Positions 32,059 through 40,262 of a stretch of DNA of 64,000 bases are shown in pieces. Below the pieces are notes generated by a model. The model was given only the letters and a program-made list of their open reading frames with translations, had not been told where the DNA came from and searched no databases. Source of the stretch: Breoghania sp963678585 (GTDB lineage Bacteria; Pseudomonadota; Alphaproteobacteria; Rhizobiales; Stappiaceae); contig CAXXGA010000003.1 of NCBI GenBank assembly GCA_963678585.2, positions 372,001 to 436,000 of the forward strand, written 5' to 3'. How positions within the stretch are numbered: the first letter of the stretch is position 1; each line of letters opens with the position of its first letter. Position numbers and translations under genes: made by a program.

Positions 32059-32970
32059 TCACGACCTCTTCAGCTTGGGATCGAGCGCGTCACGCAGACC
32101 GTCGCCGAACAGGTTGATTGCGAGCACCGTCAGCAGGATGGCAATACCGGGGAAGGTGACCACCCACCATGCGCGCAGGATGAACTCGCGGGCCTCGGCC
32201 AGCATCGTGCCCCATTCCGGGGTGGGCGGCTGTGCGCCGACGCCCAGAAAGCCAAGGGCGGCTGCATCTAGGATAGCGGTGGAGAAGGAAAGGGCCGCCT
32301 GAACGATGAGCGGAGCCATGCAGTTCGGCAGCACGGTGACCAGCATCAGCCGCAGGCCCTTTACGCCGGAAACGCGGGCCGCGGTGACATAGTCACGCGA
32401 CATCTCGCTCATCACGGCGGCACGGGTGAGACGGACGTAATGCGGTTGCTGCACGATGGCGATGGCGATCATCGCATTGGTCAGCGAGGGGCCCAGGATG
32501 GCGACCAGCACGAGGGCCAGAAGCAGGCTGGGGAAGGACAGGATAATGTCCATGACACGCATGATCAGCGTGTCGACCCAGCCGCGCATGGCGCCGGCCA
32601 GAAGGCCGAAGCAGATGCCCGCTATCAGCGCGATGGAAACCACCACGCAGCCGATGAACAGCGAGTAGCGGCTGCCGTAGATCAGGCGGGAAAGAATATC
32701 GCGGCCCACGGCGTCGGTGCCGAGCAGAAAGCGCGGGTCGCCGCCGTCGGTCCACGAAGGCGGCACCAGAAGCGCATCTCGGTACTGCACGGAAGCGCCG
32801 TGCGGGGCGACGTAGCTCGCGAAGAGCGCGATTACGATGATCGCCAGGAAGAAGAACAGGCCGGCGACCGCTCCACGGTTGGTGGAGAAGTACTGCCAGA
32901 ATTCCCGGAACAGCGCGAGGCGGCCTGTCGCACGCACCGGCTGGGAGGTTGTGAGGGTCGTTTCCGACAT
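32059..32970 (-). CDS. dppC: Dipeptide ABC transporter permease DppC
   Basis: A 303-residue inner-membrane permease. Its N-terminal helix follows a cytosolic lead (FREFWQYFSTNRGAVAGLFF), and DppC/OppC signatures include FLLGTDAVGRDILSRLIYGSR and the EAA loop AARVSGVKGLRLMLVTVLPN. Other family motifs are LGFLGVGAQPPTPEWGTML and LFGDGLRDALDPKL. About six membrane spans are expected. It sits 3 bp downstream of dppB and pairs with DppB to form the peptide channel. Confidence 0.95.
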   Translation of the reverse strand: MSETTLTTSQPVRATGRLALFREFWQYFSTNRGAVAGLFFFLAIIVIALFASYVAPHGASVQYRDALLVPPSWTDGGDPRFLLGTDAVGRDILSRLIYGSRYSLFIGCVVVSIALIAGICFGLLAGAMRGWVDTLIMRVMDIILSFPSLLLALVLVAILGPSLTNAMIAIAIVQQPHYVRLTRAAVMSEMSRDYVTAARVSGVKGLRLMLVTVLPNCMAPLIVQAALSFSTAILDAAALGFLGVGAQPPTPEWGTMLAEAREFILRAWWVVTFPGIAILLTVLAINLFGDGLRDALDPKLKRS

Positions 32971-32973
32971 GGC

Positions 32974-33984
32974 TTACCTCGTGTGCCGGATCTTGGGGTT
33001 GATCAGTCCGTAGGTCACGTCGACCAGCAGGTTGACCAGCATGATGATGATGGCGATCAACAGCAGCCCGCCCTGCACAGAGGGGTAATCCCGGCGGAAG
33101 ATGGAATCGATCATCCACTTGCCGATGCCCGGCCACGAGAAAATCGTCTCGGTCAGGATCGCGCCGGCAAAGAGCACACCGATCTGCAGGCCGATCACGG
33201 TGATGACCGGGATCATGGCGTTGCGAAGCGCATGCAGGCCGATGACGCGCCGCGGCGGCAGGCCCTTGGCCCGTGCGGTGCGGACATAGTCCTCATCGAG
33301 AACTTCCAGCATGGCGGAGCGTGTCTGCCGGGCGATGACGGCAAGCGGGATGGTGCCCAGCACGATGGTGGGCAGGATCAGGTGAGAGACGGCGGAGCTG
33401 AAAGCTCCAGGCTCGCCGGACAACAGACTGTCGATGAGCATGAAGCCGGTTACGGAATCGAAATAGTAGAGCAGCGAGATGCGCCCGGAAACCGGCGTCC
33501 AGCCCAATGTGCCGGAAACCAGAATGATCAGCAGCAGGCCCCACCAGAAGATTGGCATCGAATAGCCGACAAGCGCGGTGGTCATGACGGTGTGATCGGG
33601 CGTCTTGCCGCGATAGAGCGCCGCGATGACACCGGCGGGCAGGCCGATGACGACCGCGAAGATAATCGCGCAAATCGAAAGTTCCATCGTTGCCGGGAAC
33701 AGGGAGAAAAACTCGTTCAGCACCGGGCGGCGGGTGGAAATGGAGACGCCGAGGTCGCCTTGAAAGATCCCGAAAAGATAGTCGAGATACTGGCGCCACA
33801 ACGGCTGGTCGAAGCCATATTGGTGCATGAGCTGGGCATAGCGATCCGGGGTCAACCCGCGCTCGCCTGCGAGCAACAGTACCGGATCGCCCGGCAGCAA
33901 CCGGATGAACAGGAACGAAATGACAGTTACGCCGATAAACGTCGGTATCAGCAGACCGATCTTATTGAGGATCAGACGAAGCAT
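32974..33984 (-). CDS. dppB: Dipeptide ABC transporter permease DppB
   Basis: A 336-residue permease with the DppB/OppB layout: first helix IGLLIPTFIGVTVISFLFIRL, then LLPGDPV, a long periplasmic stretch (RYAQLMHQYGFDQPLWRQYL), and the EAA loop YVRTARAKGLPPRRVIGLHALRN cut here across two helices. The C-terminal part has AILTETIFSWPGIGKWM and LVDVTYGLINPKIR. It follows dppA after 102 bp containing a small hairpin, and dppC follows after 3 bp. Confidence 0.95.
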   Translation of the reverse strand: MLRLILNKIGLLIPTFIGVTVISFLFIRLLPGDPVLLLAGERGLTPDRYAQLMHQYGFDQPLWRQYLDYLFGIFQGDLGVSISTRRPVLNEFFSLFPATMELSICAIIFAVVIGLPAGVIAALYRGKTPDHTVMTTALVGYSMPIFWWGLLLIILVSGTLGWTPVSGRISLLYYFDSVTGFMLIDSLLSGEPGAFSSAVSHLILPTIVLGTIPLAVIARQTRSAMLEVLDEDYVRTARAKGLPPRRVIGLHALRNAMIPVITVIGLQIGVLFAGAILTETIFSWPGIGKWMIDSIFRRDYPSVQGGLLLIAIIIMLVNLLVDVTYGLINPKIRHTR

Positions 33985-34034
33985 GGGGTAACCGATGAAC
34001 TTTTGGTCCTACCGTAGCCTTTCAGGCACGGGAA

Positions 34035-34060
34035 ATCCCGGCCGAATGAACGACCGGGAT
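34035..34060 (-). other. Hairpin between dppA and dppB
   Basis: A 7-bp stem ATCCCGG/CCGGGAT with a 12-nt loop lies in the 102-bp spacer after dppA. Such hairpins often stabilise or partly terminate the message so that the binding protein is made in excess over the membrane subunits. There is only a weak T-tract (TTT) after it on the minus strand. Confidence 0.45.
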
Positions 34061-34086
34061 CAATTTGTCAACGGATCTTGTCAGAC

Positions 34087-35682
34087 CTATTTCAGGTCAA
34101 CGCCGTCGAAGCGGTGGTAACCCAGCGGGTCCTGCACGAAGCCGGTCACGTTCTTGGCAACAGGCATGAACACCGTCGAGTGAGCAATGGTCGCCCAAGG
34201 CGCCTGCTCCTTGAAGACAACCTGAGCCTCTTCATAGAGCTTCGTACGCTCAGCCATATCAGAGGTGATCTTGGCCTTCTGGATCAGGTCTTCGAAGGGC
34301 TTGTAGCACCACTGGGAACGGTTGGAACCGCCCACACCGTCGCAGCCGAGCAGGACGGCAAGGAAGTTGTCCGGATCGCCGTTGTCGCCGGTCCAGCCGA
34401 GCAGCGCCGCACCGTCACGCTTCACGTCGGAGGAACGCTTCAGGTACTCGCCCCACTCGTAGGAGACGATCTCGACCTTGACGCCGACCTTGGCGAAGTC
34501 CGACTGGATCAGCTCGGCCATGCGCCGTGCATTCGGGTTGTAGGGGCGCTGCACCGGCATCGCCCAGACCTTCATGGACAGATCCTTGACGCCGGCGTCG
34601 GCAAGCATCTTCTTGGCCGCTTCCGGATCGTACGGGTCGTCCTTCACCGCGTCGTTGTAGGACCACATGGTCGGCGGGATCGGGTTCTTCGCGGCCTGAC
34701 CGGAGCCCTGGAACACGGCGTCGAGGATGGCCTGCTTGTTGATGGCCATGTTCAGCGCCTTGCGGACCTTCGGATTGTCGAAGGGGGGCATCTGCGTGTT
34801 GTAGGCCATGTAACCGATATTGAGGCCGGCCTTTTCCATCAGATTGATGCTGTCGTCGCCCTTCATGGCTTCAAGATCGGCCGGGTTCGGATAAGGCATC
34901 AGCTGGCATTCGCCGGCCTTCAGCTTCTCGTAGCGCACGGAAGCATCCGGAGTGATGGCGAAGATCAGATTGTCGAGGGCTTCCTTGCCCTTCCAGTAGT
35001 CCGGGTTCGCCTTGTAGCGAATGACCGCGTCCTTCTGGTAGGCGACATACTGGAACGGGCCGGTGCCCACCGGTTCCTGGTTCAGCATTTCCGGCTTGCC
35101 GGCCGCTTCGAGCTTGTCGGCATATTCTTTCGACATGATCGACGCGAAGTCCATCGCGAGGTTCGCGATCATCGGAGCTTCAGGGCGGGTCAGGACGAAC
35201 TTCACCGTATAGTCATCGACCTTTTCGATCTTTTCGATGAGGCTCGGCATGGACATGCCGTTGAAATACTCCCAGGAGCCGTTCGAATAGTCGAACCAGG
35301 TTCCCTCGGTCGCACCCTGACGCTCAAAGGAGAAAATCACATCGTCGGCGTTGAAGTCACGAGTCGGAGTGAAGAAGTCCGTGGTCTGGAACTTCACGCC
35401 CTTGCGCAGATGGAAGGTGTATTCCTTGCCGTCCGGCGAAACGTCCCAGCTTTCCGCGAGGCCGGGTTCGATATCGGTGCCGCCGTGCTTGAATTCCACA
35501 AGACGGTTATAGACGGCGCGGCCGGAGGCATCAAAAGTTGTGCCAGCGGTGTAGAGGGCCGGATCAAAGCCTTCGGGGCTGCCTTCAGAGCAATAGACCA
35601 GTGTCTTTGCCATGGCCGGTGCAGCAAGGAGCATCGCAACGGACGCAACTGCTCCGAAGCGCATCGTCTTCTTTAATAACAT
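34087..35682 (-). CDS. dppA: Dipeptide ABC transporter periplasmic substrate-binding protein DppA
   Basis: A 531-residue cluster C binding protein (SBP_bac_5) with a signal peptide (FGAVASVAMLLAAPAMA). The mature protein opens KTLVYCSEGSPEGFDPALYT. Family landmarks are TFHLRKGVKFQTTDFF, DDVIFSFER, GTGPFQYVAYQKD, and the domain-II core ALNMAINKQAILDAVFQG. Sequence such as SEGSPEGFDPALYTAGTTFDA is close to enterobacterial DppA, which binds dipeptides and can also carry heme or 5-aminolevulinate. The ATG at 35682 follows GAGAGGAA. It is first in dppABCDF. Confidence 0.95.
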   Translation of the reverse strand: MLLKKTMRFGAVASVAMLLAAPAMAKTLVYCSEGSPEGFDPALYTAGTTFDASGRAVYNRLVEFKHGGTDIEPGLAESWDVSPDGKEYTFHLRKGVKFQTTDFFTPTRDFNADDVIFSFERQGATEGTWFDYSNGSWEYFNGMSMPSLIEKIEKVDDYTVKFVLTRPEAPMIANLAMDFASIMSKEYADKLEAAGKPEMLNQEPVGTGPFQYVAYQKDAVIRYKANPDYWKGKEALDNLIFAITPDASVRYEKLKAGECQLMPYPNPADLEAMKGDDSINLMEKAGLNIGYMAYNTQMPPFDNPKVRKALNMAINKQAILDAVFQGSGQAAKNPIPPTMWSYNDAVKDDPYDPEAAKKMLADAGVKDLSMKVWAMPVQRPYNPNARRMAELIQSDFAKVGVKVEIVSYEWGEYLKRSSDVKRDGAALLGWTGDNGDPDNFLAVLLGCDGVGGSNRSQWCYKPFEDLIQKAKITSDMAERTKLYEEAQVVFKEQAPWATIAHSTVFMPVAKNVTGFVQDPLGYHRFDGVDLK

Positions 35683-35931
35683 GACTGTTCCTCTCTACTG
35701 AAAATACCGGAAAAATATTCCCGCCTCCTCCATCGGTGCAGGGTGGGACGCGAACGGTATTCAGAACCGGGATCACACCCCTTTTGAGAGCAAAAAACAA
35801 GCATCAATACTGATACGATTAAGGCTTTTTGACGCAATAGGCGTGCCGAGTACGTCGCGGAAAAGGATAGTCTTCCCAACAGGTAACAAGCCGCAGAGGC
35901 TAAGCCCGGTCTTTGTATGAGGCAATGAAAC

Positions 35932-36483
35932 TCAGGCGGAGAAGCCGCCGCTGTCGAGGTAGGCCTGTTCCTCGGGGGTTGTGGTGCGACCCAATACGGG
36001 ATTGCGGTGCGGGAAGCGTCCGAAGCGACGGATCACATCCATGTGAACAAGGGCGTAAAGGTAGCCTTGTTCGTCTCCAAGTTGTCGAAACAGGTCAACA
36101 CTCGTCTGTTGAGCGTCCGAATCTTCGGCATGTTCGAAGGGCAGGAAAAAGAACATCCGTGCGTTTTTGGGGAAGGCCCTGTGAAAACCGTGAGCAAGCG
36201 ACATGCGGGCGATCTGAAGCGCCTTGGCGTCGCTGGAAAAGGCGCGCGGGTCGTTGCGAAAGAGATTGCGGGGAAACTGGTCGAGCAGAAGGAGGAGGGC
36301 GAGCGTTCCATGCGGGGTTTCTGCCCACCCGTCGAAGCCGCCCTCCGCTGCAACTTCCTGGATGTCCGAAAATCGTTCGGCGATCTCCGCATCGAAAGCG
36401 TCGTCGCGCGCGAACCACTTTTCGGGCCCCGCCTGCCACCAGAAATCGAGAATTTCAAAAGGGTCGGCAAAGCTTGTCGACAT
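35932..36483 (-). CDS. DUF924 family protein
   Basis: The 183-residue protein shows DUF924 landmarks: EILDFWWQAGPEKWFARDDAFD at the N-terminus, LALLLLLDQFPRNLFRNDPRAF in the middle, and FFFLPFEHAEDSDAQ near the C-terminus. This is an all-helical TPR-like fold of unknown function, widespread in proteobacteria. The ATG at 36483 follows GGGAGGA on the minus strand, so the upstream open frame to 36885 is not used. It is divergent from the TusA-like gene, with 177 bp between the starts. Confidence 0.87.
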   Translation of the reverse strand: MSTSFADPFEILDFWWQAGPEKWFARDDAFDAEIAERFSDIQEVAAEGGFDGWAETPHGTLALLLLLDQFPRNLFRNDPRAFSSDAKALQIARMSLAHGFHRAFPKNARMFFFLPFEHAEDSDAQQTSVDLFRQLGDEQGYLYALVHMDVIRRFGRFPHRNPVLGRTTTPEEQAYLDSGGFSA

Positions 36484-36660
36484 TGGGTCCTCCCGCAAAC
36501 CGCTTATCGCCAGAAAAATCGAGGCGGGCCGCGCCGCCTCACCCTGTCCAGCGTGTCTGCTTCCGGCGGCTTGCGCAACCGTCTTGAGTACGGGGGAATT
36601 TGCGGAGCGCCCGGTGAAAATGTCTTTGTGCGCGCGCCGCAACGTGCTTTTTTCGCGGCC

Positions 36661-36948
36661 ATGACATCCTCCAACTCTTCCGAGCAAACCGATGATGCAG
36701 GACCGTCCGGCAAGGAACCGGCCATTTCGCGCGAACTGGATTTGCGCGGACTGAACTGTCCCATGCCCGTGCTGAAGACGTCGAAGGCGCTGCAGGCGCT
36801 TGAGGCGGGCGCGCGGATCGCGGTGCTTGCCAGCGATCCGCTTGCCGGGCTCGACATTCCCCATTTCTGCAATGAGCAGGGCCATGTGGTGGAGGAGAGC
36901 GCCCGCGAGGACGGCTGGATGCGTTTCGTGATCCGCAAGGGCGCCTGA
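36661..36948 (+). CDS. TusA/SirA-family sulfurtransferase-like protein
   Basis: The 95-residue protein has a polar 25-residue lead, then the TusA fold: ELDLRGLNCPMPVLKTSKAL carries the conserved Cys-Pro that accepts persulfide in TusA. IAVLASDPLAGLDIPHFCNE and a C-terminal strand (GWMRFVIRK) complete it. TusA relays sulfur to tRNA 2-thiouridine or molybdenum-cofactor systems; many paralogues in alphaproteobacteria have other, unknown roles, and no tus genes are near. The start at 36661 lacks a clear Shine-Dalgarno; the open frame upstream is antisense to the DUF924 gene. Confidence 0.85.
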   Translation: MTSSNSSEQTDDAGPSGKEPAISRELDLRGLNCPMPVLKTSKALQALEAGARIAVLASDPLAGLDIPHFCNEQGHVVEESAREDGWMRFVIRKGA

Positions 36949-36986
36949 GCGACCTCCCGCAAGAGGTACTTTTGCGGAAACGGATT

Positions 36987-37292
36987 TCAGGCGGTTGCGG
37001 CGATGGCTTCCATGGCTTCAGCCAAGGCGATATCGCGGGCGGTTACGCCGTCGGCCTCATGGGTGGCGAGGGTGACTTCCACGCGGTTGTAGACGTTGAA
37101 CCATTCCGGGTGGTGATCATGCTTTTCCGCCACCAGCGCCACGCGCGCCATGAAGCCGAAAGCCTCGTTGAAATCGGCGAAACGGAATGTCCGGGCGATG
37201 GCGTTGCGGCCTTCGACCGCGTTCCAGCCGTCCAGTCGCGACAGGGCGGCCTCACGCTCGGCCGGATCCAGCAATTGCGGCTTCTCACTCAT
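36987..37292 (-). CDS. phhB: Pterin-4-alpha-carbinolamine dehydratase
   Basis: The 101-residue protein matches the PCD/DCoH family: RTFRFADFNEAFGFMARVAL followed by AEKHDHHPEWFNVYNRVEVTL, which contains the catalytic His-His-Pro-Glu-Trp motif and the later His in LATHEADGVT. The enzyme dehydrates 4a-hydroxytetrahydropterin, recycling the cofactor of phenylalanine hydroxylase or supporting molybdopterin systems. The ATG at 37292 follows GGGAGGAG. No phhA gene is in the window. Confidence 0.93.
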   Translation of the reverse strand: MSEKPQLLDPAEREAALSRLDGWNAVEGRNAIARTFRFADFNEAFGFMARVALVAEKHDHHPEWFNVYNRVEVTLATHEADGVTARDIALAEAMEAIAATA

Positions 37293-37401
37293 GAAAGGTC
37301 TCCTCCCTCGCGCTGTCGAACTGAGCGCCCCATGGTGATCTAGCGTACTTTCGCCGGATCGCCAGCGGGCGGGCGCATCGCGCAAGGGAGGAAGGATCGG
37401 T

Positions 37402-38574
37402 TCAGATTACGACCTTTTCGAAGAGCGGTCTGCCTTCGGCAATGCGCTCGTAGCCGAAGATGGACAGATCGAGGCTTTCATAGCGGCCAAGGACGATCCA
37501 TTCGGCGATGGCCCGACCGGCTGCGGGGGCCTGTTGCAGGCCGTGGCCGGAAAAGCCGTTGGCGAAGAGGAAATTCGTGATTTCCGGGTGCGGGCCGATG
37601 ACCGCGTTCTGGTCGAGCGTGTTGTAGTCGTAATGTCCGGCCCATGCGGGCCCGGGCCGGATCGCCTCGAATGCGGGCACGCGATGGGCAAGCGCGGGCC
37701 AGATCACTTCCTCGAAAAGCGGCCAGTCGGGGTCGAAATCGTCATCGGCGGCGCGCGGGTCGTTCTCTGCAGTCGGGGAGACGCCGCAAATGAAGGTCTC
37801 TCCTTCCGGGCGCACATAGACGCCGGAGGTGTCGACCATCAGCGGCAGGCCCGGCACCGCTTCCTTGCAGCGGAAGGTGAAGACCGAGCGTTTGCGCGGC
37901 TCCACGGGTAACTCGATGCCTGCAAGACCAGCCACATCGCCCGCCGAGGGGCCCGCCGCATTGACCAGCGTGCCGCAGGAGATCGTTTCGCCGGAGGCAA
38001 GGCGTGCGCCGGTCATGCGATTGCCGTCGCGGGTCAGGCCGGTAACGGTGTCGGTGAGGATCTCCACGCCGTCCTCGCGGCAGGCTTTCCGCAGCAGAGC
38101 CAGAAGGAGGTGAGCATCGAACCAGCCCTCGCCGCTGCGCCCCCATGCGCCTGCCGCCAGCCCCTCCAGATTGAGCCAGGGGAACCGGGCGAGCAGGTCT
38201 TGCGGCGCATCGAGCGCGATATCCGCACCTTCGGCGCATTGGACCTCGTGGTTTTCACGCAGGATCCGGGCACCGGCCTCGCCTGCCAGGACGAGATAGC
38301 CGCCTTCGTTGAAGCCGATATCGGCATCGGCGCCGAACCGGTCCTTCAGGGTACGGAAGAAGTCGCGGCCATAAAGGGAAAGGCGGACGTTTTCTGGGGT
38401 GGAGAACTGCTGGCGTATCGAGGCGGCGGACAGGGTGGTCGCGGCCCGCGCATAAGCGGGGTCGCGTTCCACGACGGTGACGGTTCCGTCGAATTTCAGA
38501 TCGCGTTTCAGGAAATGGGCAATGGACAAGCCGACGGCGGCGCCGCCGACGATACATACGTCGCGAACGAGCAC
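37402..38574 (-). CDS. FAD-dependent oxidoreductase (DAO family, FOXRED1-like)
   Basis: The 390-residue flavoprotein begins with the FAD-binding Rossmann motif CIVGGAAVGLSIAHFL and has RDPAYARAATTLSAASIRQQF. The central region reads EGWFDAHLLLALLRKA and TLVNAAGPSAGDVA, and the C-terminal substrate domain includes GPAWAGHYDYNTLDQNAVIG and ANGFSGHGLQQAPAAGRAIAE. This pattern fits sarcosine oxidase/FOXRED1-type enzymes that oxidise secondary or tertiary amines; the substrate is unknown. It starts at a GTG with GGAGG 8 bp upstream. The gene is followed, on the same strand, by the pterin dehydratase 109 bp away. Confidence 0.85.
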   Translation of the reverse strand: MLVRDVCIVGGAAVGLSIAHFLKRDLKFDGTVTVVERDPAYARAATTLSAASIRQQFSTPENVRLSLYGRDFFRTLKDRFGADADIGFNEGGYLVLAGEAGARILRENHEVQCAEGADIALDAPQDLLARFPWLNLEGLAAGAWGRSGEGWFDAHLLLALLRKACREDGVEILTDTVTGLTRDGNRMTGARLASGETISCGTLVNAAGPSAGDVAGLAGIELPVEPRKRSVFTFRCKEAVPGLPLMVDTSGVYVRPEGETFICGVSPTAENDPRAADDDFDPDWPLFEEVIWPALAHRVPAFEAIRPGPAWAGHYDYNTLDQNAVIGPHPEITNFLFANGFSGHGLQQAPAAGRAIAEWIVLGRYESLDLSIFGYERIAEGRPLFEKVVI

Positions 38575-38606
38575 TGGAAAAACCTCCGGATGGAAAGGTG
38601 CATCTT

Positions 38607-39470
38607 TTATTGGTCAGTCTTTTGATGTGCGCTTTTGAACCGGCGCACGCGGGAGGCGAGAAAGGCGAAGCCGTCCTGCAACGAGAAGCCGATCCGCGAA
38701 AACCCGGCATCGAGTGCGGACGGCGTGACCCATGCGGGCGGCCTGATGAAGAACAGGTGGTAGAAGAGCGCAATCAGGAGCCCGTTCAGGGTCCATGCGA
38801 GGATGGTGTCGGAGAGAAAATGCCCGCCGAAGGCCACCCGGTTGATGGAAAGGGCCAGGCCGATGAGGGCTGTTGCCCAAAATGCCGGTTTGCGCCATCC
38901 GAGCGGAAGGACCAGCGCAAGCGCAAGCAGCCATGCGCCTGACGATCCTTCGCCCGAGACGAAAGAACAGTTGGACTTGCAGTAATCGGTGAACCGCCAG
39001 ACCTCGACATAGGGCAGGTCGCCGCCGAAAACGTCGACGTAACGCGGACGGGGTCTGCCGGAATGCGCTTTCAGGATGCCGTTTGCCAGCAGGCCGGGGC
39101 CCAGTATCAGGGTGGACAGAAGAAAGAGCGGCTTTCCCAGCGGGACCAGCGGCGGTCGTTCCGGCCAGATCAGCTTCACGATCAGGATCGTCAGGCTGCC
39201 AAGCGCTATCAGCCACACGAGATAGGGGCCGAGGGAGCGCAGGCGTTTCAGGAACGCATTGGATGCGGCGGGAAAAACGCTGGTGGCGGGGTCGAAGAAC
39301 AGGCCGGATACCCACAGGTCGAGGCCGGGAAAAAGCAGGAAGAATCCGCTGACGACGACCGTCGCCAGAATGAGGCTGACGATCGGATGGTGCGGGGCGG
39401 ACCTGGCGAGGCGGCGCAGGAGAGAAGCGGCCCGGATCATGGTCGGGCTGTCTTTGTCGGGGTCGGACAT
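38607..39470 (-). CDS. PAP2-family membrane phosphatase (lipid phosphatase-like)
   Basis: The 287-residue protein has about six hydrophobic spans. Motif 1 is KAHSGRPRP (KX6RP). Motif 3 is NRVAFGGHFLSD (RX5HX3D), with Asn in place of the usual Ser. Motif 2 is NCSFVSGEGSSGAW, where the expected SGH is SGE. Known members dephosphorylate lipid A, undecaprenyl diphosphate or phosphatidylglycerol phosphate on the periplasmic face. Motif 2 here lacks the conserved His, as in a subset of the family, so the activity needs care. The start at 39470 is the first ATG of the frame. It lies 32 bp upstream of the FAD oxidoreductase on the same strand. Confidence 0.8.
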   Translation of the reverse strand: MSDPDKDSPTMIRAASLLRRLARSAPHHPIVSLILATVVVSGFFLLFPGLDLWVSGLFFDPATSVFPAASNAFLKRLRSLGPYLVWLIALGSLTILIVKLIWPERPPLVPLGKPLFLLSTLILGPGLLANGILKAHSGRPRPRYVDVFGGDLPYVEVWRFTDYCKSNCSFVSGEGSSGAWLLALALVLPLGWRKPAFWATALIGLALSINRVAFGGHFLSDTILAWTLNGLLIALFYHLFFIRPPAWVTPSALDAGFSRIGFSLQDGFAFLASRVRRFKSAHQKTDQ

Positions 39471-39659
39471 CTTTGAGGCCGGGAGCTGTGTGCGCCTTTT
39501 TCCGGGAATGTCCCGGTCGCATCTCGGTGGAACAGCGCCCAGTCAATCCATGTTCGTGCCGCGATGCAAGACCTTGTTCGTTACGTAAGTTGTGGACGGC
39601 GCGCTGGACCGGGGCGCGGCTTGGCGAAATAGTCCGGCCGCATTGCAGGGGAGGGAAGA

Positions 39660-40262
39660 ATGGCGCTGAATTTCTGGTTCGAATTTGCATCCACCTACAG
39701 TTATCTGGCGGCGATGCGAATAGAGGTGGAGGGACGGCGACGCGGCATCGATGTCGTGTGGCAGCCTTTTCTGCTCGGACCGATTTTCAGGCGGCAGGGC
39801 TGGGAAAAATCGCCTTTCGATGCCTATGCCGACAAGGGCGCCAACATGTGGCGCGACATGGAGCGCCATTGCGAGCTTTACGGCTTGCCGCTCATGCGCC
39901 CTGAGGTTTTCCCGCAAAACGGAGTGATGGCGGTTCGGCTGGCGCTTCTGGGGCGCGAGGAGGGCTGGACACCCGCTTTCGTGCGCGCGGTCTACCACGC
40001 GGAATTCGGTGAAGGGATGGATATCTCTCGACCGGAATTGCTGGCGGGCATCCTGATGGATCTGGGGCTCGATGCCGATGCGCTGCTGGCGAAGGCGAAA
40101 GGCGAGGAGATCAAGGCGTTCCTGAGGGCGCGAGGGGCGGAGGTTGACCGCCTGCGCCTCTACGGCTCACCGAGCTTCGTCACGTCCGACGGAGAATTGT
40201 TCTGGGGGAACGACCGGATGGAGCAGGCCTTCGACTGGGAGGCCCGTCACGGGCTTGCCTAG
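39660..40262 (+). CDS. 2-hydroxychromene-2-carboxylate isomerase / DsbA-family (GST kappa-like) protein
   Basis: The 200-residue thioredoxin-fold protein starts LNFWFEFASTYSYLAAMRIE. It has the HCCA-isomerase fold segments VVWQPFLLGPIFRRQGW, FVRAVYHAEFGEGMDIS, and the C-terminal GSPSFVTSDGELFWGNDRM. The active-site position is Ser in FASTYSYL rather than CXXC, as in GST-kappa and NahD, which isomerise hydroxychromene carboxylate with glutathione. No naphthalene genes are present, so the substrate is unknown. A GGGAGG Shine-Dalgarno precedes the ATG. Its stop overlaps the convergent DUF1223 stop by four bases (CTAG). Confidence 0.85.
   Translation: MALNFWFEFASTYSYLAAMRIEVEGRRRGIDVVWQPFLLGPIFRRQGWEKSPFDAYADKGANMWRDMERHCELYGLPLMRPEVFPQNGVMAVRLALLGREEGWTPAFVRAVYHAEFGEGMDISRPELLAGILMDLGLDADALLAKAKGEEIKAFLRARGAEVDRLRLYGSPSFVTSDGELFWGNDRMEQAFDWEARHGLA

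Noticed and set aside
32440..34017. 525-codon frame on the plus strand opposite dppB/dppC
   Set aside because: Its Gln/Asp/Arg/His-rich composition is the shadow of hydrophobic membrane-protein codons; dppB and dppC are well supported.
34078..35676. 532-codon antisense open frame opposite dppA
   Set aside because: Long antisense frames arise from the codon bias of high-GC genes. dppA on the other strand has complete family features.
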